Below are positions 22,731-34,158 of a stretch of DNA of 64,000 bases, one piece after another. Position 1 is the first letter of the stretch. The number at the start of each line of letters is the position of its first letter. The position numbers were made by a program, and so were the translations under genes. Origin of the DNA: Sarcophilus harrisii (lineage: Eukaryota; Chordata; Mammalia; Dasyuromorphia; Dasyuridae); NCBI RefSeq assembly GCF_902635505.1, contig NC_045429.1:429005669-429069668 (forward strand), written 5' to 3'. Under the pieces are notes generated by a model. The model saw only the letters and a list, made by a program, of their open reading frames with translations, was not told the DNA's origin and did not search any database.

Positions 22731-24030
22731 GATCTGCTAATTATTGGACGATACCAAAGGCAGCAAAAGAGAAACTGGTAAAATGGGTAATTGTTGCTCA
22801 TTCCTTTCAATCCTGTCAGACTCCCCATGACTGCATTTGGGATTTTCTTGGCAAAGATATTGGAGGGCTCTGTCCTTTCCATAGAGATTACAAAACTTCC
22901 GTGGAGATCAGAACTCACATGGTAAAAACTGAATGATTTATATTAACAACTGAAAGATAAAGAAGTTAGACAAGAATTGAAAGAGTTAACTGATTCTGTT
23001 TCCTGCTAAATGATTGATTTCAGACAGGATTGTCTCCAATTGTGAACCCTCTCCAAGAGCTGATAAATGATCCCAGAAGATCTTTTTGACAAGGTCATAA
23101 TCTGCTTCCTTCATTCACTTTCTAATACTTTCTCTCTGAAATCCTTCCTGTTCATAACCCTTAAGAGAAGTTCTCTACAGTTGGGTTCATTCTTGCCTAG
23201 AATAGAGTTAAAGTTTCTTCTGGCTTGAGATGTTGGAAAAAAAAAAAAAAAGAAAAATCTCCCAGAATTCTGGAACTTGGTTAAATTGACTAATTTTGTA
23301 TATTATAGATGAAAGATTAAACTGAGAGGAGGCAAGACTTTGGAAGGAAATGAAACTGAAAAATGTTTCAGAAGAAATGAAGCTGAGAGGCAGAGCCAAG
23401 ATGACCGAGTAAAGGCAGAAAAAAAAAAAAGAAACTAAACACGTCTCTGCCTTTCTTGTATTTTTCCATCTTGCTTCCTCACAGAAAATGAAAAGGGTAA
23501 GTATTGTATTTTCTGGTGAGACAGAAGGAAGAAAACTATTCTAGGAAATTGATAAAATCTGTATTTAGTTTGACATAATCCCAGGGAAGAGAAAGACCCT
23601 AAGGAAGATTCCCTAACTCAAGTACTGAGGTCATGAAAATGACTGACCCAAGAAGCTCAAGCAACAACAACACACACACACATATGTACCTGTGTATATA
23701 TATGTATATTAAATTAAAAAAACAACCACCAGCACCTTTTCTTCCTTTATGAGAATTGAGGAAAGTGCGTTGTAGATCACAAAGCTCTAGATAACTATAT
23801 TCCCCTAAAAGAAGAGTGGGGAGGAAGGAAAATAGAGATCTTGGGTCAAATAGTTTCCCAGATTGATCTTCAGATGGTGAATTAGCATGGGACTGGTTGT
23901 CATGGAGAAGAATGGGAGAGTAGAAAGGAATCATTCATAATTTTATGCATGTATGGGATTTAGGAATCTATTGATTTATTGCTAGCAAATTTACTTTCCT
24001 AATTGTATTTAGATCAGATTAATGTTATAA
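22731..24030. other. Upstream of the promoter pair; mostly unrecognised
   Basis: No exon recognised. 23388-23440 carries an L1-5'-like phrase, 'gagccaagatgaccgagtaaaggcag', followed by an A-run. A CA/TA repeat lies at 23670-23710. Confidence 0.45.
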
Positions 24031-24035
24031 TAAGT

Positions 24036-24177
24036 TTTCATTCCTTGAATTTAATTTCTTTGCTTCCTTCCTCCATTGGTCTGTGTGAGTACACTCTGGG
24101 TAAGTACTCATGAGTACACAGACCAATGGAGGAAGGAAGCAAAAGAAACAAAAGGAAGTACCTGTGAATGAAAATAT
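24036..24177. repeat. Strong palindrome (inverted repeat)
   Basis: A perfect 25-base arm at 24062-24086 pairs with 24116-24140. Looser pairing extends outward to about 24036 and 24177. The 29-base centre contains its own short palindrome, GTACTCATGAGTAC. It could extrude as a hairpin; origin unknown. Confidence 0.9.
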
Positions 24178-24239
24178 GTTCTTGTACATAACTGAGTCAG
24201 CTAAAGTCACAAAGAAGAAAAAGTAACTTTCTCCAAACT

Positions 24240-24330
24240 TTCTCTGTTGACCTATGACACTTCTGTTCTTTTTTCTTTCTTTTCTTCTTTCTTTCTTCTT
24301 TTCTCTTCTTTCTTTCTTTCTTTTTTTGAT
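24240..24330 (+). repeat. (TTTC)n pyrimidine stretch
   Basis: TTTCTTTC-type simple repeat at 24266-24327. Not coding. Confidence 0.85.
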
Positions 24331-24429
24331 GAGAGAAGAATAAAGGATTTTGGATCATCTGCTCTGTCAGGACTTAACCTTCAGGACTCAAGGCTTTCAA
24401 AGCTGAAGCGTACTGTAGAACTTACATAA

Positions 24430-26010
24430 ACTGATACATAAGAGAAGTGAATAAAATGAAGAGAACATTGTGTGATTCTTCACACAGGATTACTTTCTGT
24501 CTAGAGGAGGGGGGAGGGAGTGAGAAAAATTTGAAACACAAGGTTTTGCAGGGTAAACATTTTTAAATTTTTTTTATTTTAAAAATATATGTATAGTTTT
24601 CTACATTCACCCTTGTGAAACCTTGTGTTCCAAATATTTTTTCCTTCCTTTCTCCCCACCCTTCCTGTAACAGCAAGTAGTCCAATATATGTTAATAGGT
24701 ACAATTCTTCTATACATATTTCCACAACTATGATGCACAAGAAAAATCAAATCAAAAAGGAAGAAAAATGAGAAGCAAAATAAAATGCAAGCAAATCACA
24801 ACAAAAAATGTGAAAATACTATGCTGTGATCCACATTCAGTTCCCATAGTCCTTTTTCTGGATGCAGATGGTTCTCTCCATCACTATTAGAATTGGCCTG
24901 AATCATCTCATTGCTGAAAAGGGCCATGTCAATAAAAATTAATCATTGTATAATCTTGTTGCTGTGTACAATGTTCCCTGGGCTCTACTCACTTCACTTA
25001 GCATCAGTTCATGTGTTTCTCCAGACCTTTCTGAAATCATTCTGCTGGTTGTTTTTTATAGAACAATAATATTCCATAACATTCATGTACCATAACTTAT
25101 TCAGCCATTCTCCAGCTGAATGACATTCACTCAGTTTCCCGTTCCTTGCCACTACAAAAAGAGCTGCTACAACATTTTTGCACATATGGATCCTTTTCCC
25201 TTTTTATGATTTCCATGGGATACAGACCCAGTAGAGATACTACTGGATCAAAGAGTATGCACAGTTTGATAGCCCTTTGAGCATAGTTCCAGATTGCTCT
25301 TCAGAATGGTTGTATCAATTTACAACTCCACCAATAATGTATTAACGTCCCAGTTTTCCCACTTCTCTTCCAACATTTATCATTATCTTTTCCTGTCATC
25401 TTAGCCAATCTGAGAGGTGTATAGTGGTACCTCAGCATTGTCTTAATTTGCATTTCTCTAATCAATAGTGATTTAGGACATTTTTTAATATGACAAAAAA
25501 TTTCTTCATCCAAAAATTATCTGTTCATATACTTTGACCACTTATCAATTGCAGAATGGCTTATATTCTTATAAATTTGAGTCAGTTCTCTATATATTTT
25601 AGAAATGAGTCCTTTATCAGAACCTTTGGATGTAAAAAATTTTCCCAATTTGCTGCTTTCCTTCTAATCTTGGCTGCATTGGTTTTGTTTGTATAAAAAC
25701 TTTTTAACTTAATATAATAAAAATTATTCATTTTTCATTTTATAATGTATTCTAGTTATTCTTTGGCCACAAATTCCTTTCTTCTCCATAGATCTGAAAG
25801 GTAGGCTATCCTTTGTTTTTCTAATTTGCTTCTAGCATTACATTTTATATCTAAATCATGAACTCATTTTGATCTTATGTAGATATAGGATGTTAGGTAT
25901 TGGTCCATGCTTAGTTTCTGCCATTCTATTATCCAGTTTTCTTGCAAGGGTAAATATTGAAAACTATCTCTGCATGCATTTTGAAAAATAAAAAGCTATT
26001 ATAAAATTTT
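24430..26010 (+). mobile_element. Old L1 3' end, split by a later L1
   Basis: The plus-strand 3' UTR runs from about 24430 to 24561 and resumes at 25944 with 'gggtaaatattgaaaactatctctgcatgc' and 'aataaaaagctatta'. The gap is filled by the minus-strand L1 at 24562-25943. Confidence 0.8.
24562..25943 (-). mobile_element. L1 3' part inserted into an older L1
   Basis: Minus-strand L1 of about 1.4 kb with 3' UTR and the end of ORF2 (25513-25301 reads KSLLIREMQIKT, RYHYTPLRLAKM and WWSCKLIQPF, the L1 C-terminal zinc-knuckle region). Target duplication near gcagggtaaacat (24549) and gcaagggtaaatat (25944). 5'-truncated. Confidence 0.85.
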
Positions 26011-26097
26011 TTTAAATTAAAAAATCAAAGTTGAAGTATATTATTGCGGGGCATATTAACAATCAGAATTCCTTTTACATATATTGTACTAAAATGA

Positions 26098-26655
26098 CCT
26101 TTGAGCATCTGGAATCAGGAAGACATCTTCCTGAGTTCAATTTAGCCTTAGACACTTAGGACCTGTGTAACCTTGGGCAAGTCACTTAACCTTATTTGCT
26201 TCAGTTTCCTCATCTGTAAAATGAGCTGGAGAAGGAAAAAGCAAATCACTTCAGTGTCTGTCCAGTCTCAAAAGGGACTATAGAAAATTGGATGCAACTG
26301 AACCACTCTCAAATTCTGTGATCTAATAATATGACCTCAGTGCTATTTTGTGTTCTGATTTGGGTTTGTTTGTTTGTTCTGCTTAATTGAATGAGCTACT
26401 TTATACTGAGGCAATGTCTTACAGTACAATGCAAGGAACAGTAGGTCTAGATATAGAAGGATCTGGGTTCTGCCACTTAATTACACCATGAGCAAGTCAC
26501 TCTGAGATTTCATTTCCTTATCTGTAAAATGGGTATGATTATAGTTACACTAACCACTTGAGTCTCTCCATGAAAATCAAATGATCTAAAGTGTAATGAG
26601 AACTTTATAACTATTGATGAATAAATGTGAGCTGCTATAATTATTATTACCCTGA
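26098..26655 (+). repeat. Two SINEs, plus strand
   Basis: 26098-26315 is the long variant ending 'gggactatagaaaattggatgcaactgaacc'. 26395-26655 is MAR1-type with an ATT tail. Confidence 0.8.
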
Positions 26656-26663
26656 GCAGAGAA

Positions 26664-26664
26664 T

Positions 26665-26699
<35 letters not shown>
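26664..26699. repeat. (TA)n microsatellite
   Basis: About 17 uninterrupted TA units just after a SINE tail. Confidence 0.95.
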
Positions 26700-26701
<2 letters not shown>

Positions 26702-27120
26702 AAACATAGTCAACTGAAATATGTTTTCAGAAGTTCATTCTCTCTCTTCTTTTTCCTCTCATACATTTTGTTTTTATATTAAGACATCTTTCAACTGTCT
26801 TGTTAGTGGGAAGAAGACTAAGCTGGATGTCGAATCATATCTCATTCTATTGGGGGAAAACAACAACAAACAAAACCAAGAGTCTCCAAAGAGCCAAGCT
26901 TGGCTCTGAGCTGAAGAATCTGCATTGGAATCTTGACTGCCATTTACTCCGTAAGTGACCTTAACCTCTTTGGGCATCAGTTCCTCCATTTATATATTGA
27001 GATGGGAAACTGAGGCTACAATCCTTTCAGAGCTATGACACTATGAATTGTTCTGTTAATATTGGTGAGAACCTAATGAGCTGCCTTGGATAGAGTACAA
27101 AAAAGATGGATTCCATTTTG
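26700..27120. other. Intergenic between SLFN promoter side and UNC45B 3' end
   Basis: A SINE remnant at about 26880-27050 ('cttgactgccatttactccgtaagtgacctt'). No exon seen. Confidence 0.5.
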
Positions 27121-27142
27121 TCCAAAAACAAAACCATTCATC

Positions 27143-27148
27143 TTTATT
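27143..27148 (-). promoter_or_regulatory. UNC45B: Candidate UNC45B polyadenylation signal
   Basis: AATAAA on the minus strand, 420 bases past the stop. It would give a 3' UTR of roughly 440 bases (about 27125-27567). Confidence 0.55.
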
Positions 27149-27567
27149 TAATCTAATTTATCATATTTTGTGCCAACTCAACATTACACATTCCGTTTGA
27201 AAATAAAAAAGAAACTCAACCAATTTCCTGATCTCTGGAGTTGGAAGAACCTATAGCCTTTCTCCAATTACTCCTCTCTGCCTCCTTTAAGATAGAAGGT
27301 ATCTTTCCATATACCCTCCAGACACCGTGGTAGGAGACAGGGAAGGGGGTGGTAGCTTTGGGTCAGCTAGGGCTTCTGGGGGCACATGATAAAAGCCAGC
27401 AGGGCACAAAGATAAGAATACCCAAGATGCCATTTTCTCATTGGTCACCTCTAGGTGGTGATCTGGGTGGAAATCCACTCTCCACTTCCAGTTGATCCAA
27501 AAGCCCCTGATTCAGTCCCATGCCCAGGACATGGCCCCAAGGACCACCCTTCCTTATGTCCCCTGGT

Positions 27568-27828
27568 CTAAGAGAAAGGTTTAATGAAGCCATAGTCCAT
27601 ACACTTGATGAGGCAGTCCCTGGCAGCTTCCACCACCTGTTTCCTCTTCTCATCAGGCTCCTGCTTGCCCACAAAGGTCAGAATCTCCAGCAGTTCACTC
27701 TCTACCAGCTTCTTGGCCAGCTCCTGATCAGCTGCCATCAGGTTGTAGGCAATGACGATGCCCCGGTGTTGGACTGACAGGCGGTCGTGAAGGCAGAGCC
27801 GCTGCAGGATCTCTAGCCACTGGGATGT
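27568..27828 (-). CDS. UNC45B: UNC45B last coding exon
   Basis: Residues 842-927 and TAG at 27570-27568: [20 protein letters not shown] through [14 protein letters not shown]. The acceptor CCTTTTAG fixes the exon start. Confidence 0.96.
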   Translation of the reverse strand, partial: TSQWLEILQRLCLHDRLSVQHRGIVIAYNLMAADQELAKKLVESELLEILTFVGKQEPDEKRKQVVEAARDCLIKCMDYGFIKPFS

Positions 27829-30800
27829 CTAAAAGGAGAGAGAAGGCAAGCTGAGAGATAAAAGCAGGTAGGATTGCCCAGATGAATTTATCCTGGGAGA
27901 AATAAAGAAGCTACAGACCTGGAAAAAGTCTAACCTCTGTGAGAATGAGTTGTAACTATGACAACCAGTACCTGATGTGATTAATGACAAATAAAGTTCT
28001 TAAGCCATGAAATAAAATCATTGAAGTTGGACCAAACTAACCTCAGTGGCAGACTTCTCTGAGCCACACGCTCCACTTTCTATGCTCTCCCCATTTTAGA
28101 GATAGTGAAGCTAAGTCCCACTCATTAGAGCCAGAGGCACAGCAGAAGGATCTCCCCTCTGAAGGTACCTTAAATGGTCTCCTCACTTCTGTCTATCCAG
28201 GCACCCTTGGAGGTGTTAGTTCTAATCTTAGATAGACTAAACCTTAGTTAGATCTATCTAGTTAGCCCTACTGGGTGTGATTATGTAGGGATGGAGAGGA
28301 TAGGTTCCACACATTAGTGACAACCTCATCTTCATAGAAGTACAATTGGTCTCTTCTATTAACATCTCCAACGGTGCTCAATTGGTAAAACAACAAAACA
28401 ATAAAACTTGGGGCCCCTCTGAGGGCCCCAAAGACCCCCCAAAAATCAGGGCCAAAAATCTGAGACAGTGGTATAATAAATAGTAATCCACGTAGTCCAG
28501 CAGAAATTGTGTTGGGTTTGGAGTTGGAACACCTGGGCTCAGGTTCTGTTCTACACTTAGTACTTGTGTCACATCAGGCAAATTCCTTAACTAACAATCT
28601 GGGTCTCAGTTTCCTTAGCTGTAAAAATGAGAGACTAGGACTAGATAGATCCCTTTCAGCTACAAATCTATGATCTTAGGAACTGGGTGGAATCAGGGAG
28701 GACTCTACAGTAATCATACTGTAGGTGCACATCCACCCTCCCATTTTCTGCCCAGGAAAGGCTTCCTACCACTTGGGTCATCTTGTGGCAGAGCTTCTTA
28801 TGGGCAGCAGTCAGCATGGCCAGGGCCCCAGCTGCTGCATTCTGGACTTTGTCATCATCCTCCCCACACAGTAGTACCACCAACTTCAGTCGGTCATTGC
28901 CATCAGCCAAGAACCGTTCCTGCACCTGCCAAGGAAGGGAGAGAAGGCAGAGATGAAAGAGCCCACAAAAACTACCTGCTGAAACCACGCTAAAAAAATC
29001 ATTTACTAGCCGGTGATAGAATTGTTAGGCAATAGACCCTAAGGCAACCCAAGAGAAAGAGTAACGGTCCACTTATTCCCAAATATTTATAGCAGCTCCC
29101 CCATCCCTACATAGTGATCCCTCTCTAATGAAAAAAGAAAGGGAAAATTAACCAATGTATCAACAGAGTCTAATGGTATACACAATGCCTTTTACACAGT
29201 CCTGATGCAACATCTTATTTAAAAATAGCAAGGAGGCATAATTTCTCACCTTTCTGGGGGAGATCAAACTTGGGCATGATCATTATCTAACATCCAGTCA
29301 TACTTTTAGATCTTTCTATTTACATTGTTGTTATAGTTCAAATCTAGTTTTAGAGACATAATAGTGCTCTGCCCTTGAACAAGTCATTCTAGTCTATTTG
29401 CCTTAGTTTCCTCAAATGGAAATAATAATAGCACTCACTCCACAAAATTGTTGGGAGGATCAATTGAGATATTTGTGAAGTGTTTAGCACAGACTAAACA
29501 CTATAAAGTGTTTAGTCTGACACATAGTAGGCGCTTAATAAATGCTTATTCTCTTCCCTTTTCTTCTTTCCTCAGTCTTTTCCTAATTCTTCCATAGCTA
29601 GATATTTTGGGGTCGCAAATAACTGGAAACAAAATGGGTACCCATTAACTGGAAAATGACTGATAAATTGTTGCATATGAATATATAAGGCAAGCCAAAT
29701 ACAGGGAATTCAGAAAAACCTGGGAAGGTTTGTTTGAAAGGATGCCAAAAAAACAAACGAGAGCAATATGCATAAATACTACAGTAATGAAAAGGAAAAT
29801 ACTAATCAGAGCCATGAGAACTCAGGTGGATGAACTCAGGTCAATCAACCAGGATTCCAGAGTACTCAGAACAAAACATACCCTCCTCTTCTCAGAAAAG
29901 AGATGGTGGACTGTAGCGGCAGAATAAGGCATGCTTTATCATTATTGGAAGTGGTCAATATGTTATATGTCTTGCTTAACTGTACTTATTTGTTATAAAT
30001 TAAGGGTCTCAGGAGATCATTATATACTTCAACAACAATACTATATGATGACCAGTTCTAATGGACCAGGCCCTCCTCAGCAACGAGATCAACCAAATCA
30101 TTTCCAATGGAGCAGTAATGAACTGAACCAGCTATGCCCAGAAAAAGAACTCTGGGAGATGACTAAAAACCATTACATTGAATTCCCAATCCCTATATTT
30201 AGGCACACCTGCATTTTTGATTTCCTTCACAAGCTAATTGTACAATATTTCAGAGTCTGATTCTTTTTGTACAGCAAAATAACGTTTTGGTCATGTATGC
30301 TTATTGTGTATCTAATTTATATTTTAATATATTTAACATCTACTGGTCATCCTGCCATCTAGGGGAGGGGGTGGGGGGGTAAGAGGTGAAAAATTGGAAC
30401 AAGAGGTTTGGCAATTGTTAATGCTGTAAAGTTACCCATGCATATATCCTGTAAATAAAAGGCTATTAAATTAAAAAAAAATAATAAAAAAAAATAAATT
30501 AAGGGTCTCCCTGTACCTGTGTCATTTATTAAATGGTAACATTACATTTTTGTAAATGATTTGGGACATTTAAGTGTAAGGCATTTAATAAATCCGATCA
30601 CAAAAATCCCAATAAGAAACAAATTAAGATTTTCTTAGGATGGATGAGCATTGGGAAGTAACACTATTGTAAAAAAAAAACAACAGCAATAAAAACCTTT
30701 CAAAGTACTAAAGAAACAACCAGAGACAGGAAGTCTGGGATCCTGGTCCCTTCCTCTCTAGAATTTTCACTCAAGCAGTTCCCCTAAATGGCGCCTCTTT

Positions 30801-33800
30801 CAGAAAGGCGCTATTTTCTTCCAGAAAGTCTTTCCTGATTGGTTGGAAAGTAGAGAAAAAGTTCCCTTAATTTTAAACATGTAATTCCAATAAAAAAAAA
30901 CACCTCCTCTTCCTAGTTATCTATAATAATTCAGGGGTGCAGAAACACAGAGAATATCCCAAAGTGCAAAATTCAGAGCCGATTTCTGTTCATCCCAGTT
31001 CAATTGTCTTCCTATGAATAATATGTAATAAGTAAATGACTTTGCAATCAGTCCCAGAGGGGGATGGATCTTGGGAGAAGGAAGGGGAAGTTGGCTAGTT
31101 GGTGGCAAGGGATTCACCCTGGGATTAAAATGCTTTAAAAAAAAGTTTATTGTTTAATAAATGACACAGGTACAGGAAGAACCTTAATTTATAACAATGA
31201 AGTACAGTTAAGTAGCACTGTGGATAGAGCAGTGACCCTGGAATCAGGAGAACCTGAGTTCAAATCCAGCCTCAGATACGTGATATTTACTAGCTGTGTG
31301 TCTTTGGACAAGTCATTTAGCCCCAATTGCCTTGAAAAGAAACAAAACAAACAAACAAACAAACAAAATAAAGAACAACAACAACAACAAAAAGATTACA
31401 GACCACAGGACCTTAAAGTTCTCTACTCTTCCTCATTTCTCTCCTGCTCCATTTTACAATTAGAGCCAGCTAAATGATCCAGTGGACAGAGCAGTGAACT
31501 TGTCCTCAGGGAGACCTGATTTTGAACCCTGCTTTATATTGTATGGCTGAGTCACTTCCATATAATGAGAAAAATAATGGCATCTATCTCCTAGGGTTGT
31601 TTGAAGGAGAAAATAAAATAGTTTGTAAATCACTTAAACCCCTAAATAATACTAATGATTGTTATCACAGTTGAAAAAATGAAGGCAGAGAGAGAATGTG
31701 ACTTGCCCAATGTCACCTAGACAGAGGGACAAAGTCAAGATTTGATCTCGGGTCCAGAACCTAAATCCAGTGCTCTTTCCTAGCTGTGATATCTCTCATA
31801 AAGCTCACTCCACTTGACTGTAAGCTCCTTGAAAGTAATAAGTGGCTTCAGACACTTACTAGTTGTATTATCTTGGACAAGTCATTTAACCCCTTTCTGC
31901 CTCAGTTTCCTCATCTGCAAAATGGGGATAACAATAACACCTAATTCCCAAGGATGTTGTGAGGATCCCACGAAATAATTATTGTAAAGCATTTAACATA
32001 ATGCCTGGCACATAGTAAATGCTATATAAATGATAGCTATTATTACTGTTATTATCATCATCATCAACATCATTATTATCATTATTTTGATTCTTTGCTT
32101 AGCACAGCTCCTGTTATAACTATTATAGCATATGCTCTATAAATGATAGTTATTATTACCATTATTATTAATAATGGTAGTATCATCATCATCATCATTA
32201 TTTTCACTCTGTGCTTAGCACAGTGACTGGCACATAGTAGGTACTTAAAACTGTTGATTGATTGGTAGATTTTTCCAGCTTAAAATCTCTTATTCTGGTA
32301 TGAGTTATTTATTTGTTTTATTATTTTGCTGGGACAATTGGGGTCAAGTGACTTGCCTGGAGTCATACAGCTAGGAAGTGTTAAGTATCTGAGGCTAGAT
32401 TTGAACTCAGATCCTCCTGACTTCAGGGCTGGTGCCCTATCCACTGCACCACCTAGCCACCCCTGATATGAGTTATTTAATTCAGATTCTGATCCCCTGT
32501 TTCTTGAAAAAGAAATGGTTTTCATTGACATGAATATTGCCTTCCTACAATTATTACAATGCCTTCATACCTTCATGGGTGACCATCATAAAGTTAGTCA
32601 GTCAATGGTCAGCAGTTTATTAGTCAGTTTATTTATTAAATAAATAAATATTTATTAAGTGCCTACTGTGTGTCAGGCACTGTGCTGAGCTCTGAGGATA
32701 CAAAGAAAGGCAAAAGATACTTCCTGCGGTTGAGGGTTCCAGTCTAATGAATGGGACAACATGCAAACAACTATGCACAGAAAAGTTATAAATAAGAAAA
32801 ATTGGAATAACACACAGAGAGAAGGTGCTCACTATGTGCCAGGAGTTGGTCGAGGAACTGTACCCAAAACTCCAGTCAGCCTCTTCAGGGAAGAGCTCTT
32901 TGATCTAAGTCAGGTTAAGCCTTTAACAACTCATCCACTCAAAACCTTCTACCTGCCAGCATTCACATCCTTCTCCCACAGCCTTCTAGAGCCCCAGATT
33001 AAGGCCTTTCATAGAGAGTATATTTATTTTCATAATCATCTATCCGCCATCACGACTTTTTGTCCCAAGTCCCAACAGCTTCTATGAACAAACACTGCCT
33101 TCCTAATTCCACTGGGAGTTCCCTGAGGGCTAATATTTCAATGGGGATAATTATCTCCATCTTCTTGAAGAAAAGGAGAGGTTTCTTCACTCACCCATCT
33201 CTGTCTTGTCCCTAATCTGTTGCCCTCAGTCCCACCCCTATCCCCTAAGCCCCCATACCTCTTTGTTGACCACCATGTTGCACATGCACTCGGTGGCTGC
33301 CTGCCGAAGCTGGTCGTGGTTCTCAAACATGTAATTCTCAATGTCTGGCAGGGCCTTCTCCTTAATGATTTTCTGCCTGATTGGTCAAGAGAGATACTCG
33401 TTAAGTTCATCCTCTATCTCCCAGCAGGTCTCTATCTTAACTTCTTCCACCTACTTTAATAGTTTTCTGTATAAACCTTAAGGAAATTAAGGGATTCTTC
33501 AATCTCCTTTGGCACCTGGGAGTGTTTTTAAATCTATCCTTCAGTAGGAGAATGGTACCTTTAGAAGAGTTTAGGTATAAGGTTTAAAGCATTGGCTCCT
33601 GCCCGAGAAGACGTTAGAAAGGGCTGACCCTCCTCAACTCCACATCTTGCTTACTTCCTCCCTTCTTCTCTACTCACCGGAGTTTGTCGCTCCTCCCTGA
33701 CAGATTCGTGAGTCCCAGAAGGGCTTCATAATTCTGGAGCCCATCCCGCTGTGTGTCTAGGAGCCTTACCAATGGACGTACTACCTCATACACCTGCAGG

Positions 33801-34115
33801 AAATGGAGAGCAGAAGGAAATGGCACAGGTCGGGCAAAAAAGAATTATGAAGAGTTCATGGGATGGGGGGGTTCATATATATACAAACAAATTTATAACA
33901 ACAAGTTTTTGAAGTGATAAACAAATAGAAGGAAAATAGCCAGATGAAAAATGGCCAAAAAACATGATAGAGGAGTGTAGTTGAATATTAGCAAATCCTA
34001 AGAAATGACAAAAATGTGAATATAAGTAAGGAAATGTTCTCTCTCTCGCTCGCTCGCTCTCTCTCTCTCTCTCTGTCTGTATGTCTCTCTCTCTTTGTTT
34101 CTCTTTGCCCCCCCA

Positions 34116-34158
<43 letters not shown>

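Noticed and set aside
25301-25513. A 70-codon minus-strand gene
   Set aside because: It matches the C-terminal end of L1 ORF2 and lies in a truncated L1.
28670-28993. Plus-strand 107-codon frame opposite UNC45B exon 19
   Set aside because: A shadow frame of a conserved exon on the other strand; no motif of its own.
29730-30260. Two consecutive plus-strand frames of 65 and 109 codons
   Set aside because: Both lie in L1 3' UTR sequence; the second is inside the young L1 insertion.
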